Assembly (NCBI GenBank): GCA_000828075.3 | Contig: JXCB02000002.1 | Location: 375,605 to 439,604 of the forward strand | Length of the DNA stretch: 64,000 nt | DNA from: Tolypothrix campylonemoides VB511288 | GTDB taxonomy: Bacteria > Cyanobacteriota > Cyanobacteriia > Cyanobacteriales > Nostocaceae | Reading direction: 5' to 3' | Shown: one piece after another, positions 1 to 11,040 of the stretch | Numbering within the stretch: position 1 is the first letter of the stretch | How the letters are laid out: each line of letters starts with the position of its first letter | Notes under the pieces: model-generated | Database searches by the model: none | The model's input: only the letters and a program-made list of their open reading frames with translations | Told to the model about the DNA's origin: nothing | Program-made: the position numbers and the translations under genes

Positions 1-423
1 CTGAAAATTAAACCAGACTTCCACTATGCTTGGAACAACAAAGGCAGTGCGCTGAGGGATTTAAAACGCTACGAAGAAGCGATAGCTTGCTACGACCAAG
101 CCCTGAAAATTAAACCAGATTACTACCAAGCTTGGTACAACCGGGGCATTGCGCTGGGGAATTTGGGACGCTACGAAGATGCGATCGCATCCTACGACCA
201 GGCGCTGAAATTTAAACCAGATTACCACCAAGCTTGGTACAACAAAGCTTGTAACTATGCTCTTCAAGGTAACATTGAGCAGGCAATTGAAAACCTCCAA
301 CAAGCAATTCATCTCAATCCTGATGGATGTCGGGAGATGGCAAAAAATGACTCAGATTTTGACAGTATTCGTGAAGATGAGCGCTTTGTGGCATTGATTC
401 AAGAACAGCACACAGGCGATTAA
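1..423 (+). CDS. TPR-repeat protein, C-terminal part (5' end outside window)
   Basis: The reading frame is open from the first base to the TAA at 421-423, so only the C-terminal 140 residues are present. They consist of tetratricopeptide repeats of 34 residues with the usual pattern: AWYNKG near the start of each unit, YEEAIASYDQALK in the second helix and a KPD turn. Three units are almost identical at DNA level, which suggests recent repeat expansion. The last unit diverges and is followed by a tail with the sequence DSDFDSIREDERF, which is common at the end of cyanobacterial TPR proteins. TPR arrays act as protein-binding scaffolds; the partner and any N-terminal catalytic domain cannot be seen. 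Confidence 0.85.
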   Translation: MKIKPDFHYAWNNKGSALRDLKRYEEAIACYDQALKIKPDYYQAWYNRGIALGNLGRYEDAIASYDQALKFKPDYHQAWYNKACNYALQGNIEQAIENLQQAIHLNPDGCREMAKNDSDFDSIREDERFVALIQEQHTGD

Positions 424-536
424 TTAAAGTTATTTTAGAAGTACGATGTTGCTCACCATAATGCAATACGGTTGAGATAAGCTCACAGGAACGCATCTTA
501 GGGCTATAAAGTAAAGTCAACAATATCTCACATAAT

Positions 537-1579
<1,043 letters not shown>

Positions 1580-1604
1580 AGTACCAACAAAAAATGAGAA
1601 GCGA

Positions 1605-1772
1605 TCACGAATCTCCATACTCTTCTAAACACAACTCCAAAACTTCTTTCAGGTTTGCCTTAAGCTCATCTAAGGTAGCACCCTGAGTATGAGCGCCGAA
1701 AATTCCAGGAACAATACCGACGTATAACTTTGTTTCAGCATCCCATTCAATATAAGCTGTAAAAGTTTTCAT
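1605..1772 (-). CDS. hicB: HicB family antitoxin-like small protein
   Basis: Reading the minus strand from the ATG at 1772 to the TGA at 1605-1607 gives a 55-residue protein, [19 protein letters not shown] followed by [32 protein letters not shown]. This is the standard HicB fold: a beta strand, a WD-x-E-x-LY-x-G-VP turn, a GAxTQG strand and one amphipathic helix. HicB normally pairs with the HicA mRNA interferase, but no HicA frame is visible beside it, and it lacks the extra C-terminal DNA-binding domain of full-length HicB. It lies 36 bases from the end of the Uma2 gene on the same strand, so it may be the distal gene of that transcript. Orphan HicB genes are common in cyanobacteria. Confidence 0.7.
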   Translation of the reverse strand: MKTFTAYIEWDAETKLYVGIVPGIFGAHTQGATLDELKANLKEVLELCLEEYGDS

Positions 1773-1808
1773 AATTCGCTCTCTTCAACTGAACAATTGT
1801 TTTATTAC

Positions 1809-2438
1809 TTAAATCTGTTCCCTCACCCAATTCCAAAAATTTTGCGTCATTCCCATCACCCCAATTCTTTGACTTTCCTCTAAAAAACGAGGGATTTCAA
1901 TTAATGGCAATTGTGCAAAAGTTGGTGAATTATTACACTGAACATATTCCCCTTGTTGCAGCTGGTAAATGTGTAGTACACCTTCGTCGTGGTACCAAAG
2001 TTCAAGAACACCCAAAGAAGCATAAATCTGGAATCGATCCAAAGATGAACTGGTTAAATCTACTTCTACCACTAAGTCAGGTGGCGGATCATTATTCAAG
2101 TCAATTTCTATTTTGTTTCTTACCCGTGCTTCATTATGGATATAGTAGCTGCTATCGGGTTCAGCACCACGCCGCAAATCTTTACGTTTAAGAGTGGTGG
2201 AACCTGTAGGAAGAATTTCTAAATTCAACTCTTCCCCAAGAACAAAAATCAGACGTTCAATTAATCTGTTCCAATACTCATGGGGCAAGAGTGGAGTCAT
2301 AATTTCCAGCGTACCTCTGTCGTAAGCTATTCGGGAGGCTCGGTCATTTCCCATTTCTGCTAGCATGGTTTCAAAGGTCTGCCAGCTGATATTTCTCAAG
2401 ACAACCCTTTGTTCTGAAGAAGTGCGTGTCGTTACCAT
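1809..2438 (-). CDS. Uma2 family (DUF820) restriction-endonuclease-fold protein
   Basis: A 209-residue protein of the Uma2/DUF820 family, which is greatly expanded in cyanobacteria. Visible family features are RIAYDRGTLEIMTPLLPHE near residue 40, the GAEPDSSYYI motif near 93, the DLVVEVDLTSSS strand near 120 that supplies acidic residues of the PD-(D/E)XK fold, and LGVLELWYHD near 143. The fold predicts nuclease activity, but the biological role of the family is unknown; many copies travel with mobile DNA or toxin-antitoxin genes, as here. The orphan HicB follows on the same strand. Start chosen at the ATG giving MVTTRTSSEQRVVLRNISW, a typical N-terminus. Confidence 0.85.
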   Translation of the reverse strand: MVTTRTSSEQRVVLRNISWQTFETMLAEMGNDRASRIAYDRGTLEIMTPLLPHEYWNRLIERLIFVLGEELNLEILPTGSTTLKRKDLRRGAEPDSSYYIHNEARVRNKIEIDLNNDPPPDLVVEVDLTSSSLDRFQIYASLGVLELWYHDEGVLHIYQLQQGEYVQCNNSPTFAQLPLIEIPRFLEESQRIGVMGMTQNFWNWVREQI

Positions 2439-2606
2439 TGCTTGACCAGGTACAGGCTTATACTATAAAAACATAGCGTCAGAGAAAAACTTTGAAAGCA
2501 GTGAATCCAAAAGCATCTATCTTAAGTATGAGTTTAGACACAAAAACCGTGTTCTAAAATAGAAAGAGCAGGATTCGGGGGACCATTTAACTGGTCATAG
2601 GCGCTT

Positions 2607-4400
2607 ATAGAGACTATCTTCGGTAATCTCCAAGGTCTAAAGTCAAGTCAGCTGAAGCAACTACAGCGACTGTATCACCAGCGCATACCGGGCGATCGCA
2701 TCACCACGCCCGAGTTTTCCCAGCGACTGGCAGCAATTAGCACTGAAATCAATCAGCCGGTGTGTGCCTACCTCAACCGTCGCGGACAGGTGATCCGCGT
2801 AGGGGTAGGCACGCCGCGTCAAACGCAAATTCCACCGTTGGAATTGCCCCGTTATGGCGCAGAACGATTGAGCGGTATTCGTTGCATCGCCACTCAGTTG
2901 AAGCCAGAACCGCCTAATGAAACGGCGCTGACGGCTATGGCATTGCAACGGTTGGATGCTCTAGTGATGCTCAACATTACTGGAACGGGATTTCAACGAC
3001 GCGGTGGTGGCGCAACTGGGTATGTCAAGCAAGCTTACCTAGCTCACCTGACACCCCAAGACGCTCGCGCCTTGATCACCAGTCCGGCTGTGCAAAAAGT
3101 TTCTGCTGATCTTCCCGCTGCTGGCGGGGGGAATCAGGGGGGTAGAGAACAAAAAAGCAACCTCCCATACACGAGCTGGAGCATTTCGCCGCCGATGAGT
3201 GTGGATATGCTGAGCCAGCAGGACTTCATGGATTTGGTGGAAGCACTAGAAGCAGAGTTTCGGCGGGAATATGTTGCCCAAGAAGTAGACGCTGACCACG
3301 ATCGCGTCCTGATTGTTGGGGTGATGACTGATGACATGACTGCTCAACAATTCCAAGACACCTTGGATGAATTGGGACGGTTGGTAGATACTGCTGGCGG
3401 AGAAGTCTTGGAGATGATGCGGCAAAAGCGATCGCGCATTCATCCTCAAACAGTCGTTGGTGAAGGTAAAGTCCAAGAAATTGCCATCACCGCCCAAACT
3501 CTGGGAGCAAATCTTGTGGTCTTTGACCATGACCTCTCACCCGCCCAAATTCGTAACTTAGAATCCCAAATTGGTGTCCGGGTGGTTGACCGCACCGAAG
3601 TCATTTTGGATATCTTTGCCCAACGCGCTCAATCACGTGCTGGTAAATTGCAAGTTGAACTCGCACAACTAGAATATATGTTGCCGCGACTGGCTGGTCG
3701 AGGTCAGGCAATGTCCAGGCTGGGGGGTGGTATTGGTACAAGAGGTCCTGGTGAAACAAAACTAGAAACAGAACGCCGTGCTATTGGACGACGCATTGCT
3801 CGACTGCAACAACAAGTCAACCAACTACAGGCACATCGGGAGCGGTTGCGCCAGCGGCGACAACATCAGGAGGTTCCCTCGGTGGCGATCGTTGGTTATA
3901 CCAACGCTGGTAAGTCTACCTTGCTGAATGCTCTGACTAACGCAGAAGTTTACACGGCAGACCAGTTGTTTGCTACTCTCGACCCGACCACACGCCGCCT
4001 CGTTGTTCCCCATGCGCAAATGGGTGAACTCCAAGAGATTCTGGTGACAGATACAGTAGGGTTTATTCACGAATTGCCTGCATCTTTAATGGATGCCTTC
4101 CGCGCTACCTTAGAGGAAGTCACGGAAGCTGACGCCCTGCTGCATTTGGTGGATTTGTCTCATCCTGCTTGGCTGAGTCATATTCGCTCTGTCAGGGAGA
4201 TTTTGGCACAAATGCCAGTCACTCCTGGTCCGGCGCTGGTTGTTTTTAATAAGATTGATGAAGTGGATAGCGAAACTCTAGCATTAGCACAGGAAGAGTT
4301 TCCCCTAGCGGTGTTTATCTCTGCGAGCCAGCGTTTAGGATTAGAAACCTTACGCCAGCGTCTCGGTCAACTGGTTGAATATGCTGCCTCCTATCGGTAA
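2607..4400 (+). CDS. hflX: GTPase HflX
   Basis: HflX is a ribosome-associated GTPase that splits stalled or heat-stressed 70S ribosomes. The protein shows the HflX N-terminal domain (VGVMTDDMT, then HPQTVVGEGKVQEI near residue 280), the glycine-rich RGPGETKLETERR linker motif, and a complete G domain: GYTNAGKST (G1), DTVGFI (G3), NKID (G4) and a SAS (G5). It has the roughly 180-residue N-terminal extension seen in cyanobacterial homologues. The first ATG/GTG in frame is the GTG at 2760, but homologous sequence (ETIFGNLQGLKSSQLKQLQR) is open upstream to 2601, and at the place where relatives have ATG (METI) this sequence has ATA at 2607. The coordinates assume initiation there; a sequencing error or a start at 2760 are alternatives. 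Length 597 residues if so. Confidence 0.85.
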   Translation: METIFGNLQGLKSSQLKQLQRLYHQRIPGDRITTPEFSQRLAAISTEINQPVCAYLNRRGQVIRVGVGTPRQTQIPPLELPRYGAERLSGIRCIATQLKPEPPNETALTAMALQRLDALVMLNITGTGFQRRGGGATGYVKQAYLAHLTPQDARALITSPAVQKVSADLPAAGGGNQGGREQKSNLPYTSWSISPPMSVDMLSQQDFMDLVEALEAEFRREYVAQEVDADHDRVLIVGVMTDDMTAQQFQDTLDELGRLVDTAGGEVLEMMRQKRSRIHPQTVVGEGKVQEIAITAQTLGANLVVFDHDLSPAQIRNLESQIGVRVVDRTEVILDIFAQRAQSRAGKLQVELAQLEYMLPRLAGRGQAMSRLGGGIGTRGPGETKLETERRAIGRRIARLQQQVNQLQAHRERLRQRRQHQEVPSVAIVGYTNAGKSTLLNALTNAEVYTADQLFATLDPTTRRLVVPHAQMGELQEILVTDTVGFIHELPASLMDAFRATLEEVTEADALLHLVDLSHPAWLSHIRSVREILAQMPVTPGPALVVFNKIDEVDSETLALAQEEFPLAVFISASQRLGLETLRQRLGQLVEYAASYR

Positions 4401-4708
4401 ATATAGAGAGACTCTTAAGGGAAGGAGAGAGGGAGTGAGGGAGTGAGAGAGGGAAGTGTTTCTTCGATTCATAATGGGCGGCGCGCCGCCAGTCAGACGC
4501 TCCTAAGTTAAGAGTTCTACATATCTGACAGGAGAACAAATAAAAATAAGGTACTGTTTGTTATTTATAACAGTATCTTATTTTATTTTGATTGATATAA
4601 ATTGACTTTGCAGTCAATAACAACAGTAGACACAAGATGACCAAATATCCACAGTCAACAACAAGATTATTTTAAAATTAAGAAACATTAATGAAAGTTG
4701 AGGATGTT

Positions 4709-4981
4709 ATGGCTGCAAAAGTAGAAATCTACACTTGGAGAACTTGCCCATTTTGTATCCGTGCCAAAAATTTGCTGGCAAGAAAAGGGGTGGATTTCAT
4801 CGAATACAGCATTGATGGAGATGAGGCTGCACGGAGTCAAATGCAAAGAAGAGCAAATGGCAGGCGCACTTTGCCGCAAATTTTCATTAATGAGCGTCAC
4901 ATTGGTGGTTGTGATGATATCTACGCTTTAGACTCTCAAGGCAAGCTAGATGAGTTATTAGTATCAACCAACAATGTGTAG
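4709..4981 (+). CDS. grxC: Glutaredoxin 3
   Basis: A 90-residue dithiol glutaredoxin that reduces disulphides with glutathione. The active site CPFC lies at residues 13-16, followed by the GrxC family motifs RRANGRRTLPQIFIN (with the cis-Pro of TVPQIF-type loops) and HIGGCDD, which bind glutathione. The frame also has an upstream ATG at 4691 that would add six residues (MKVEDV); the start at 4709 (MAAKVEIYTW) matches the usual family N-terminus, so it is preferred. It lies just ahead of gshB on the same strand with a 203-base spacer. This grxC-gshB pair is conserved in cyanobacteria and links glutathione synthesis with its use. Confidence 0.93.
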   Translation: MAAKVEIYTWRTCPFCIRAKNLLARKGVDFIEYSIDGDEAARSQMQRRANGRRTLPQIFINERHIGGCDDIYALDSQGKLDELLVSTNNV

Positions 4982-5184
4982 GTTTACACCATCAAAAGTG
5001 AAAAGCAAGGAAAAAAGTTACGAGTTAAGAGGAGTTAGTGCTTTGGGGAGATCTGCTGTGTTGTAGCGGCTGGCGTCGGTAAGCCACGTTGAGCAATTAG
5101 CAATAAAACTCATAATTCGTAACTGTTCAAGAGATAATCAAAATTAAATAATCTTGGAATTTCCTGGCAATTGAGGCAGAAAGC

Positions 5185-6153
5185 GTGAAACTGGCTTTTA
5201 TCATTGATCCCATCCATCAGCTCGATCCGTGTCACGATACCAGCGTTGCTCTTATGGAAGCTGCGCAAGTCCTAGGACATGAAATTTGGATAACTCAAGC
5301 TAATCTACTTAGTGTGGTGCAAGGCAAAGCTTGGGCAGTCCTAGAAAAAGTGGAACTTGTACCAGTGCAGTTAGTGGAGGGACGTTATCAGGCGGCGAAT
5401 CCTTGGTACAAATTGAGCCAACGCGCCGCCCTTTGCTTGGAAACAATGGATGCCGTATTCATGCGGACAGATCCACCAGTCACAGTCCCTTATCTGTATG
5501 CCACATACATTCTGGACTACATTGACCAAAACAAAACCTTGGTGATTAATAGTCCTGCCGGTATCCGAGCGGCAAACGAAAAAATGTATGCCCTCCAATT
5601 TACCAACGCGATTCCCGAAACCATCGTTACAGCTGATAAACAGTTTATTCGGGAATTTGTAGAAGCTAAGGGAAGAGCGATACTCAAACCACTAGGAAAC
5701 AAAGCAGGAGAAGGGATTTTATTTTTAGAACCGGGCGATCGCAACTTCAACTCGATAGTTGAACTCAGTACCCTCCAAGGTCGAGTGCCAGTGATGGTAC
5801 AAACCTACTTACCGGAGGCAAAAGACGGAGACAAGCGCATTATCCTGCTTAATGGCGAACCGATTGGTGCCCTCAATCGCCTTTCATCTGGCAGCGACTT
5901 TCGCAATAACATGGCTACTGGAGGCACAGTTGCCCAAACTACAATCACTCCAAGAGAGTATGAAATTTGCGCCCAACTAGCCGAAACCTTACGTAAAGAC
6001 GCCTTAATTTTTGTCGGTATCGACGTTATCGGTGGTTACCTTACCGAAGTTAACGTCACTAGTCCTACCGGCGTGCGCGAGATAGATCGACTAGACGGCA
6101 CTCGCCTTGGTGATCAAGTTATTCAATGGGTCGAGCAAGCAAAAAAATCATGA
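5185..6153 (+). CDS. gshB: Glutathione synthetase
   Basis: GshB ligates glycine to gamma-glutamylcysteine with ATP, the last step of glutathione synthesis, in the cytoplasm. The 322-residue protein begins MKLAFIIDPIHQLDPCHDTS from a GTG codon and has the prokaryotic GshB N-domain (MRTDPPV near 92), the central ATP-grasp domain with INSPAGIRAANEKMYAL, LKPLGNKAGEGI, and the C-terminal metal and substrate loop EVNVTSPTGVREI. Length is normal. The upstream partner is grxC. The 3' flank to ftsZ is convergent and carries no further gene. Confidence 0.96.
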   Translation: MKLAFIIDPIHQLDPCHDTSVALMEAAQVLGHEIWITQANLLSVVQGKAWAVLEKVELVPVQLVEGRYQAANPWYKLSQRAALCLETMDAVFMRTDPPVTVPYLYATYILDYIDQNKTLVINSPAGIRAANEKMYALQFTNAIPETIVTADKQFIREFVEAKGRAILKPLGNKAGEGILFLEPGDRNFNSIVELSTLQGRVPVMVQTYLPEAKDGDKRIILLNGEPIGALNRLSSGSDFRNNMATGGTVAQTTITPREYEICAQLAETLRKDALIFVGIDVIGGYLTEVNVTSPTGVREIDRLDGTRLGDQVIQWVEQAKKS

Positions 6154-6589
6154 ATAATAACCATTGCTATAAACTCAAACTGTCACAGTCATACCGTCAC
6201 ATCCTGGTCATCGCTTCATCAGCAGCAACACCAGTCGTTAAAAGTTTGGGTTATATTCCGTGTAATTTCCTTAGCACCCTGGCAAACCTAGATAATTGCA
6301 AATAAGTTGGAAATTACGTTACAAATACCAGGTAGCAAAATTCAGCCTGGTCAGGTAGAACCGTGAAAGCTCTCCGCCCCCGCTTTTTTTACCAAATGCA
6401 GTGGCGGACATCCGAATGAAGGAACTCTAGCCCAAATTAATTCAGTCTCTGGGTAGGGTAGACGAAGTTTAGTCACTTATGGGGGAACTGCTCACCCTTA
6501 GTACCTGGCGAAATCCTTCAATTATGACTTGTGGATGATGGATTCTATAAAATTTTTCGAGCCTTTGCATTCATAATTCATCATTTTTC
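6154..6589. other. Intergenic region between gshB and ftsZ (convergent)
   Basis: No gene or RNA was recognised in these 436 bases between the 3' ends of gshB and ftsZ. There is a GC-rich patch with a run of seven T near 6377-6393 that could contribute to transcription termination for gshB, but no convincing hairpin precedes it. Confidence 0.4.
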
Positions 6590-7894
6590 TTAATTACGGG
6601 GTGTGCGTCGGTTGCGGAGAAAATCCGGTATATCCAATCCTGGTTTTTCTTTAGGTTCCACAATAGGCGTTGGCGGATTAACTGGTGGTGTCTGTGGTAA
6701 TGGTCGTTTTGTTGATTGTTGCGGGACAACCCGTGGTTGATTGACGTTTTGCGGTGGTGCGGCTTGTGCTTCACCTGTAAATCCTGTGGCAATTACGGTC
6801 AGTCTGACTTCACCTTGCAGCCTATCATCAATCACTGCTCCAAAAATAATATTGGCGTTGGGATCAACAACCTCATAAATTGTTTCTGCTGCAGCGTTGA
6901 CTTCATGTAGGGTAAGATCACTACCACCAGTAATGTTAAAGACAACGCCTCTGGCTCCTTCAATCGAAGACTCGAGTAACGGCGAAGAAATGGCAGCGAT
7001 CGCCGCTTCTCTCGCTCTTGATTTTCCTGAGCCAATACCGATCCCCATCAATGCTGATCCTGCATCTGCCATCACAGCTCGCACATCAGCAAAGTCAACG
7101 TTGATCAAACCAGGGATTGTGATGATATCGGAAATACCTTGTACCCCTTGACGCAGCACATCATCTGCATAACGAAAAGCTTCTTGCATCGGTGTCTGTT
7201 CTGGGATCACTTCCAACAGCTTGTTGTTGGGGATGATGATCAGCGTATCCACCCGACTTTTTAGACCTTCAATGCCTTGCTCTGCTTGAGAGGTGCGGCG
7301 ACGTCCCTCAAAGATAAATGGACGCGTAACCACGCCAACAGTGAGAGCGCCCATTTCTTTTGCGACTTCAGCAACAATTGGAGCGGCACCTGTACCTGTA
7401 CCTCCTCCCATACCAGCAGTGATAAATACTAAGTCGGCACCTTCTAAAGCAGTGGCGATCTCGTCTCGTGATTCCTCAGCTGCCTTTTGACCAATAGCAG
7501 GATTGCCACCTGCTCCTAAACCCCGTGTCAGCTTCTGTCCAATTTGTAGCCTTCTAGGAGCATCAGCCAGAGTCAAAGCTTGGGCGTCGGTGTTGATTGA
7601 CCAAAATTCCACCCCAATCACATCAGAAGCAATCATGCGGTTAACAGCATTGCTACCGCCACCACCTACGCCAATCACTTTGATATTGGCGACCCGACCA
7701 GGAACAATGTCACCAATTCGACTTTCTTCACTGGGAATCTTTTTACTATCATGATTTTGCCCGTAGTTTACCCCAGTATTATTAAAGGGATTGGTGGAGT
7801 TGATTGCCAGCGAGAACCCCTGCTGTCCGGGAGACTGGGAGTTTTTATAGGTAAGCCCTTGGTTATTATCAAGTGTCATCGGAGTTGCGAGCAT
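6590..7894 (-). CDS. ftsZ: Cell division protein FtsZ
   Basis: FtsZ is the tubulin-like GTPase that polymerises into the cytokinetic ring. The 434-residue protein has a 60-residue N-terminal extension, longer than in most bacteria but usual for filamentous cyanobacteria, then [17 protein letters not shown] (GTP-binding start), the tubulin signature GGGTGTG at residues 163-169, and the T7 synergy loop [11 protein letters not shown] near 265 needed for hydrolysis at the polymer interface. A variable proline-rich linker (from about 380) leads to the conserved C-terminal peptide [11 protein letters not shown], which binds partners such as ZipN and SepF in cyanobacteria. It is on the same strand as ftsQ, 1.35 kb downstream of it, so it probably has its own promoters. 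Confidence 0.98.
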   Translation of the reverse strand: MLATPMTLDNNQGLTYKNSQSPGQQGFSLAINSTNPFNNTGVNYGQNHDSKKIPSEESRIGDIVPGRVANIKVIGVGGGGSNAVNRMIASDVIGVEFWSINTDAQALTLADAPRRLQIGQKLTRGLGAGGNPAIGQKAAEESRDEIATALEGADLVFITAGMGGGTGTGAAPIVAEVAKEMGALTVGVVTRPFIFEGRRRTSQAEQGIEGLKSRVDTLIIIPNNKLLEVIPEQTPMQEAFRYADDVLRQGVQGISDIITIPGLINVDFADVRAVMADAGSALMGIGIGSGKSRAREAAIAAISSPLLESSIEGARGVVFNITGGSDLTLHEVNAAAETIYEVVDPNANIIFGAVIDDRLQGEVRLTVIATGFTGEAQAAPPQNVNQPRVVPQQSTKRPLPQTPPVNPPTPIVEPKEKPGLDIPDFLRNRRTPRN

Positions 7895-9243
7895 GTAGAT
7901 AAACGACTTTTTAAGGTGTTATTCACCTAGGAGTCAACTATAGTTTGACGTTGCCATCATCTATGGCATTTTTGTTTATTGTTCTTTCTACTTCCAGCCC
8001 TCAGAGGATTGGAGGTGCGAAAGTCAGCTATGGGGTAAGCCCTGACGGCACCCAGTCACACTGCTAATTCTAGTGAAGTATACCTATATTCACCTAAAAT
8101 TGACCTGTGTAACTTCCACCAGACATTAATATCTTCACTGGTATTTTGCTGATTTGGCTCAGTACATCTTTGGTATTTCCAAATATATCTCCGTGTTTCT
8201 GCTATTGATTTCCATGGGACATTCATTTTACGACTGGGGCTACTGGTTTTTTTTTCGCTACCCGCCCTGCATAAATATATATATTTATACATTTTTATTA
8301 CGAAAAAGTACTTACAGCACTGATACGACCAATTTTTTCCTTTTTCAATACGGTTGCCTCGGAATAATTGTAAGTAATTTACTATACACAATTGCGGCAA
8401 TGCAGAAATTCTGTACACAAAATTCTGAAATAACTGTATAACTTGTAAAGACGCGCCGAGGCGCGTCTGGTTTGTTATCAAGATTTGATCAATAGGATTT
8501 ACCATTTAAAATACAAAATACAAAATTTATCTTTTACTTACCTTTTACTTATCTATCGCTACACTAGAGAGTACCGAGATGCCAGCTTAGGTAACAGAAC
8601 GTCGTAGTTGTTTTGCTGTTATTTGCCTCAATACGAGGGACACTATGCAATCAACAGATTCGACCTTTGCTTTGGAATTCCCCTTCGGGCTAGTACCAAT
8701 GTCTATGGGCTTTTATAGGAATCTACAAAAACCAGCCTTAGATTGCGTTTGTTACAATACCTTCACTCTCGTTGTTGCAGGTTTTACCTACGGGGATTCG
8801 CCTTAAGGATGTCTGATATATATGTGTACAATATACAGTTGATTGCAGCACCAACCGTTCATCCTTACGAAAAGCCGTTGTAAACAGGGGTTTTCCTGGC
8901 ATACAACACTGCTTTCTCCTCGTGAGTCAGCAGGGAATAAAAAGCTCATGAACTGAACTTGGTAAGGTAATGCGCTCTGTTGAATACCAGGTAAGCAATA
9001 CGCCTTTTCCAGCCCAGACGCCATCATCAGGTTGTCTAACATCTTGCACCCCATTATGAGATGTTAGGGTAACAACAAGCTTAGCTTTAACTTCCAATGA
9101 GAAGTTTTTATGATTATTCTTCCCATTGTAATTAGAAGTTAACGCCGATTTTTACTTGGGTTACTCGAATATCAGAAAATAGTATATTTATCAGCATAGA
9201 ACTTCTTTATTAATTAAGTGTGTTTTAGACATCAAACACACCA
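7895..9243. other. Long non-coding spacer upstream of ftsZ
   Basis: A 1349-base stretch between ftsQ and ftsZ. No reading frame in it looks like a real gene; the short frames at 8056-8505 and 8803-9054 have no recognisable family, no ribosome-binding site and unlikely composition. The region is AT-rich and likely holds the ftsZ promoters and a long leader. A 9-bp perfect palindrome with a 2-base centre (AGACGCGCC/GGCGCGTCT) lies at 8449-8468. Confidence 0.5.
8449..8468. repeat. GC-rich palindrome in the ftsZ upstream region
   Basis: The sequence AGACGCGCC-GA-GGCGCGTCT is a perfect inverted repeat in an otherwise AT-rich spacer. It resembles the short palindromic dispersed repeats of Nostocales genomes (compare the arm AGACGCCCT in the hupS-hupL spacer). 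It is not followed by a T-run on either strand, so a terminator role is weak. Confidence 0.6.
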
Positions 9244-10122
9244 TTACTTTTTAGGGAGTTGAGGAGTTAAGCTCTTGTTTTTTTGGTTCATTTGTACTAA
9301 AGGAAATTCTGGATTTTTCAGATCAATGTACTCTACCTGATTAGGATTGAGTTGTGCGGGCAAATGGCGCATTTGTGCCATGACCTTAATTTTTTCAGGC
9401 AATAAGGAACTTGGAGTCCCAAGATGTATATTGCCGAGTTCTGTTTTCAAAATTAAGTTTGTTGGGTCTTGGAAATCAATTTCCATGACGTTCACAGAAT
9501 TCTGAATTAGAGCATGATAAAGTTGCTCCCAATAAGGGCGGTACTGCTCTGGCAAGCCAAAAACCTTGAGACTGGGCAATCTCAAGTTGGGATTGAGTGA
9601 TGTGTATTTTTCTACGGGTATCCAAACCCCGCTTGCATCTAGTAACCCCACAGATACTTTTTTGTGATCACTGTCAGTGTTTGGTTGCTCCCGGCGACTT
9701 TGAACAATGGTATGGGAGTCCTCGCTGTAGGCGATCGCTACAGGGACTCGTTCGTTAATTTGGACTATTAACCCAGGTGGAAACAACCGACGGCTGACGG
9801 TCGCTTGTGCTATTGTCGGTTGTTGTTTGAGAGATTCAGCGATTCCATAAGGTTCTATCCGCCACAAAGACTGAGGGTAAGAAACCACGAGCAGTGACTG
9901 AATTGCCTCCCGAGAAAGTAAGCGATTACCTGAAATATCAATATCTTTGGGAGTTCTTAGTACCCAAATCGGTTGGGTAGCCATCCAGAGTAAACCTCCC
10001 GCCAATGAACTGACGGCAAAAGTTTGCCAAATACCCTGAATAATTTTCATGTGCCGCTTTTGACGTAATTTCTTACGGCGACCTTCTAAATCTGTGCGGG
10101 AAACCGATACAATGCCAGCCAT
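9244..10122 (-). CDS. ftsQ: Cell division protein FtsQ (DivIB-like)
   Basis: FtsQ is a bitopic inner-membrane protein that links early divisome proteins to septal peptidoglycan synthesis. The 292-residue protein has a basic cytoplasmic N-terminus (RRKKLRQKRHMK), one membrane segment around residues 32-52 (IWQTFAVSSLAGGLLWMAT), then the POTRA domain (PKDIDISGNRLLSREAIQSLL, PTIAQATVSRRLFPPGLIVQINERVPVA) and the beta domain up to VEYIDLKNPEFPLV. Length matches cyanobacterial FtsQ. It precedes ftsZ on the same strand. The mur genes that often sit upstream of ftsQ are not in this window. Confidence 0.94.
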   Translation of the reverse strand: MAGIVSVSRTDLEGRRKKLRQKRHMKIIQGIWQTFAVSSLAGGLLWMATQPIWVLRTPKDIDISGNRLLSREAIQSLLVVSYPQSLWRIEPYGIAESLKQQPTIAQATVSRRLFPPGLIVQINERVPVAIAYSEDSHTIVQSRREQPNTDSDHKKVSVGLLDASGVWIPVEKYTSLNPNLRLPSLKVFGLPEQYRPYWEQLYHALIQNSVNVMEIDFQDPTNLILKTELGNIHLGTPSSLLPEKIKVMAQMRHLPAQLNPNQVEYIDLKNPEFPLVQMNQKNKSLTPQLPKK

Positions 10123-11040
10123 TCAAACCCTTCCACACTTTCAGTCCAAGTCGTTGTTGCGCTCGTACCATTATGTAATTTTAGTAAACGCTCTTGAGCT
10201 TTGTAGATCTGCTCTTCAAAAGACTTTTTTCACCAAACCTCCTCGCCCCGGAAGCCCCTGCCTTTTAGGCATGAGGTTGCCGCTCAACTAGAGAACCCTG
10301 ACTTTTACTAAAACTTTACAGCAGCCATATCAGCCATCTCACGGAATTGTACCGATAATGATTCATAACTTAATATCTGGGCGTTCTTAAACATCACTTA
10401 TTGAAGTGACGAATGGTAAATCGGGAATGGTTTCTTTCTATTGCCTCCCCTATCCCCAACCCCTAGAACTTACCTTTGTTTGTGCCGACGATGGTAACTT
10501 AGATGACCAATAACACGGATAAAATTTGTTGCTGATAATTGCAAAAATTAACCAAGGCATGTACACTAAAGTTTTTAATAAAAAATTGAAATAATAATAT
10601 TACCATAATAAAATTGCTTAGCAAGTTGCCATAACAAACAACTATCTAAGCATATGATCAGCTAGAAAACAAAAGATTATACTTGCCACCTAAGTACAAA
10701 ATCTCTATACATAGGTATGCAATACAGTAAATCTGTATCTACAACATAAGATCATCAGTATCTCTTTAAGTACAACCGCAACTTAAAGGGGCGCGATCGC
10801 CTTTGGCGAGGCAAAGCCTATCGCTCTTGAGTGGGCAGTTGTGCCAATACCCAAAGGGCACGCACTCGCGAACGCGCAGATAGCACACTGCCGTTACAGG
10901 CAATCATACCCTTTGTGATGGCATAACTAGCAAGGGTTACAGATGGTCTTGGGGATTGGTTTAGTCGTTTGTAGTCAAGAACAACTAACAAAAAACAACT
11001 AACAACTCCCATTTTCAAATCTAAAATCCACGCATTAGCA
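10123..11040. other. Intergenic region upstream of ftsQ
   Basis: These 918 bases have no supported gene. A short minus-strand frame at 10818-11018 lacks a ribosome-binding site and any family resemblance. The part 10790-10830 carries a HIP1 site within a small imperfect inverted repeat (GCGATCGCCTTTGGCGAGGC then GCCTATCGC). The AT-rich stretch 10540-10760 probably contains promoter elements. Confidence 0.4.

Noticed and set aside
8154-8441. Overlapping frames on both strands in the ftsZ upstream region
   Set aside because: AT-rich low-complexity translation without family features.
8803-9054. 83-residue minus-strand frame between ftsQ and ftsZ
   Set aside because: No ribosome-binding site, odd composition with many Cys and Met, no family resemblance; treated as chance.
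10818-11018. 66-residue minus-strand frame upstream of ftsQ
   Set aside because: No start signal or recognisable domain; overlaps HIP1 and repeat-like DNA. A decayed gene fragment cannot be excluded.
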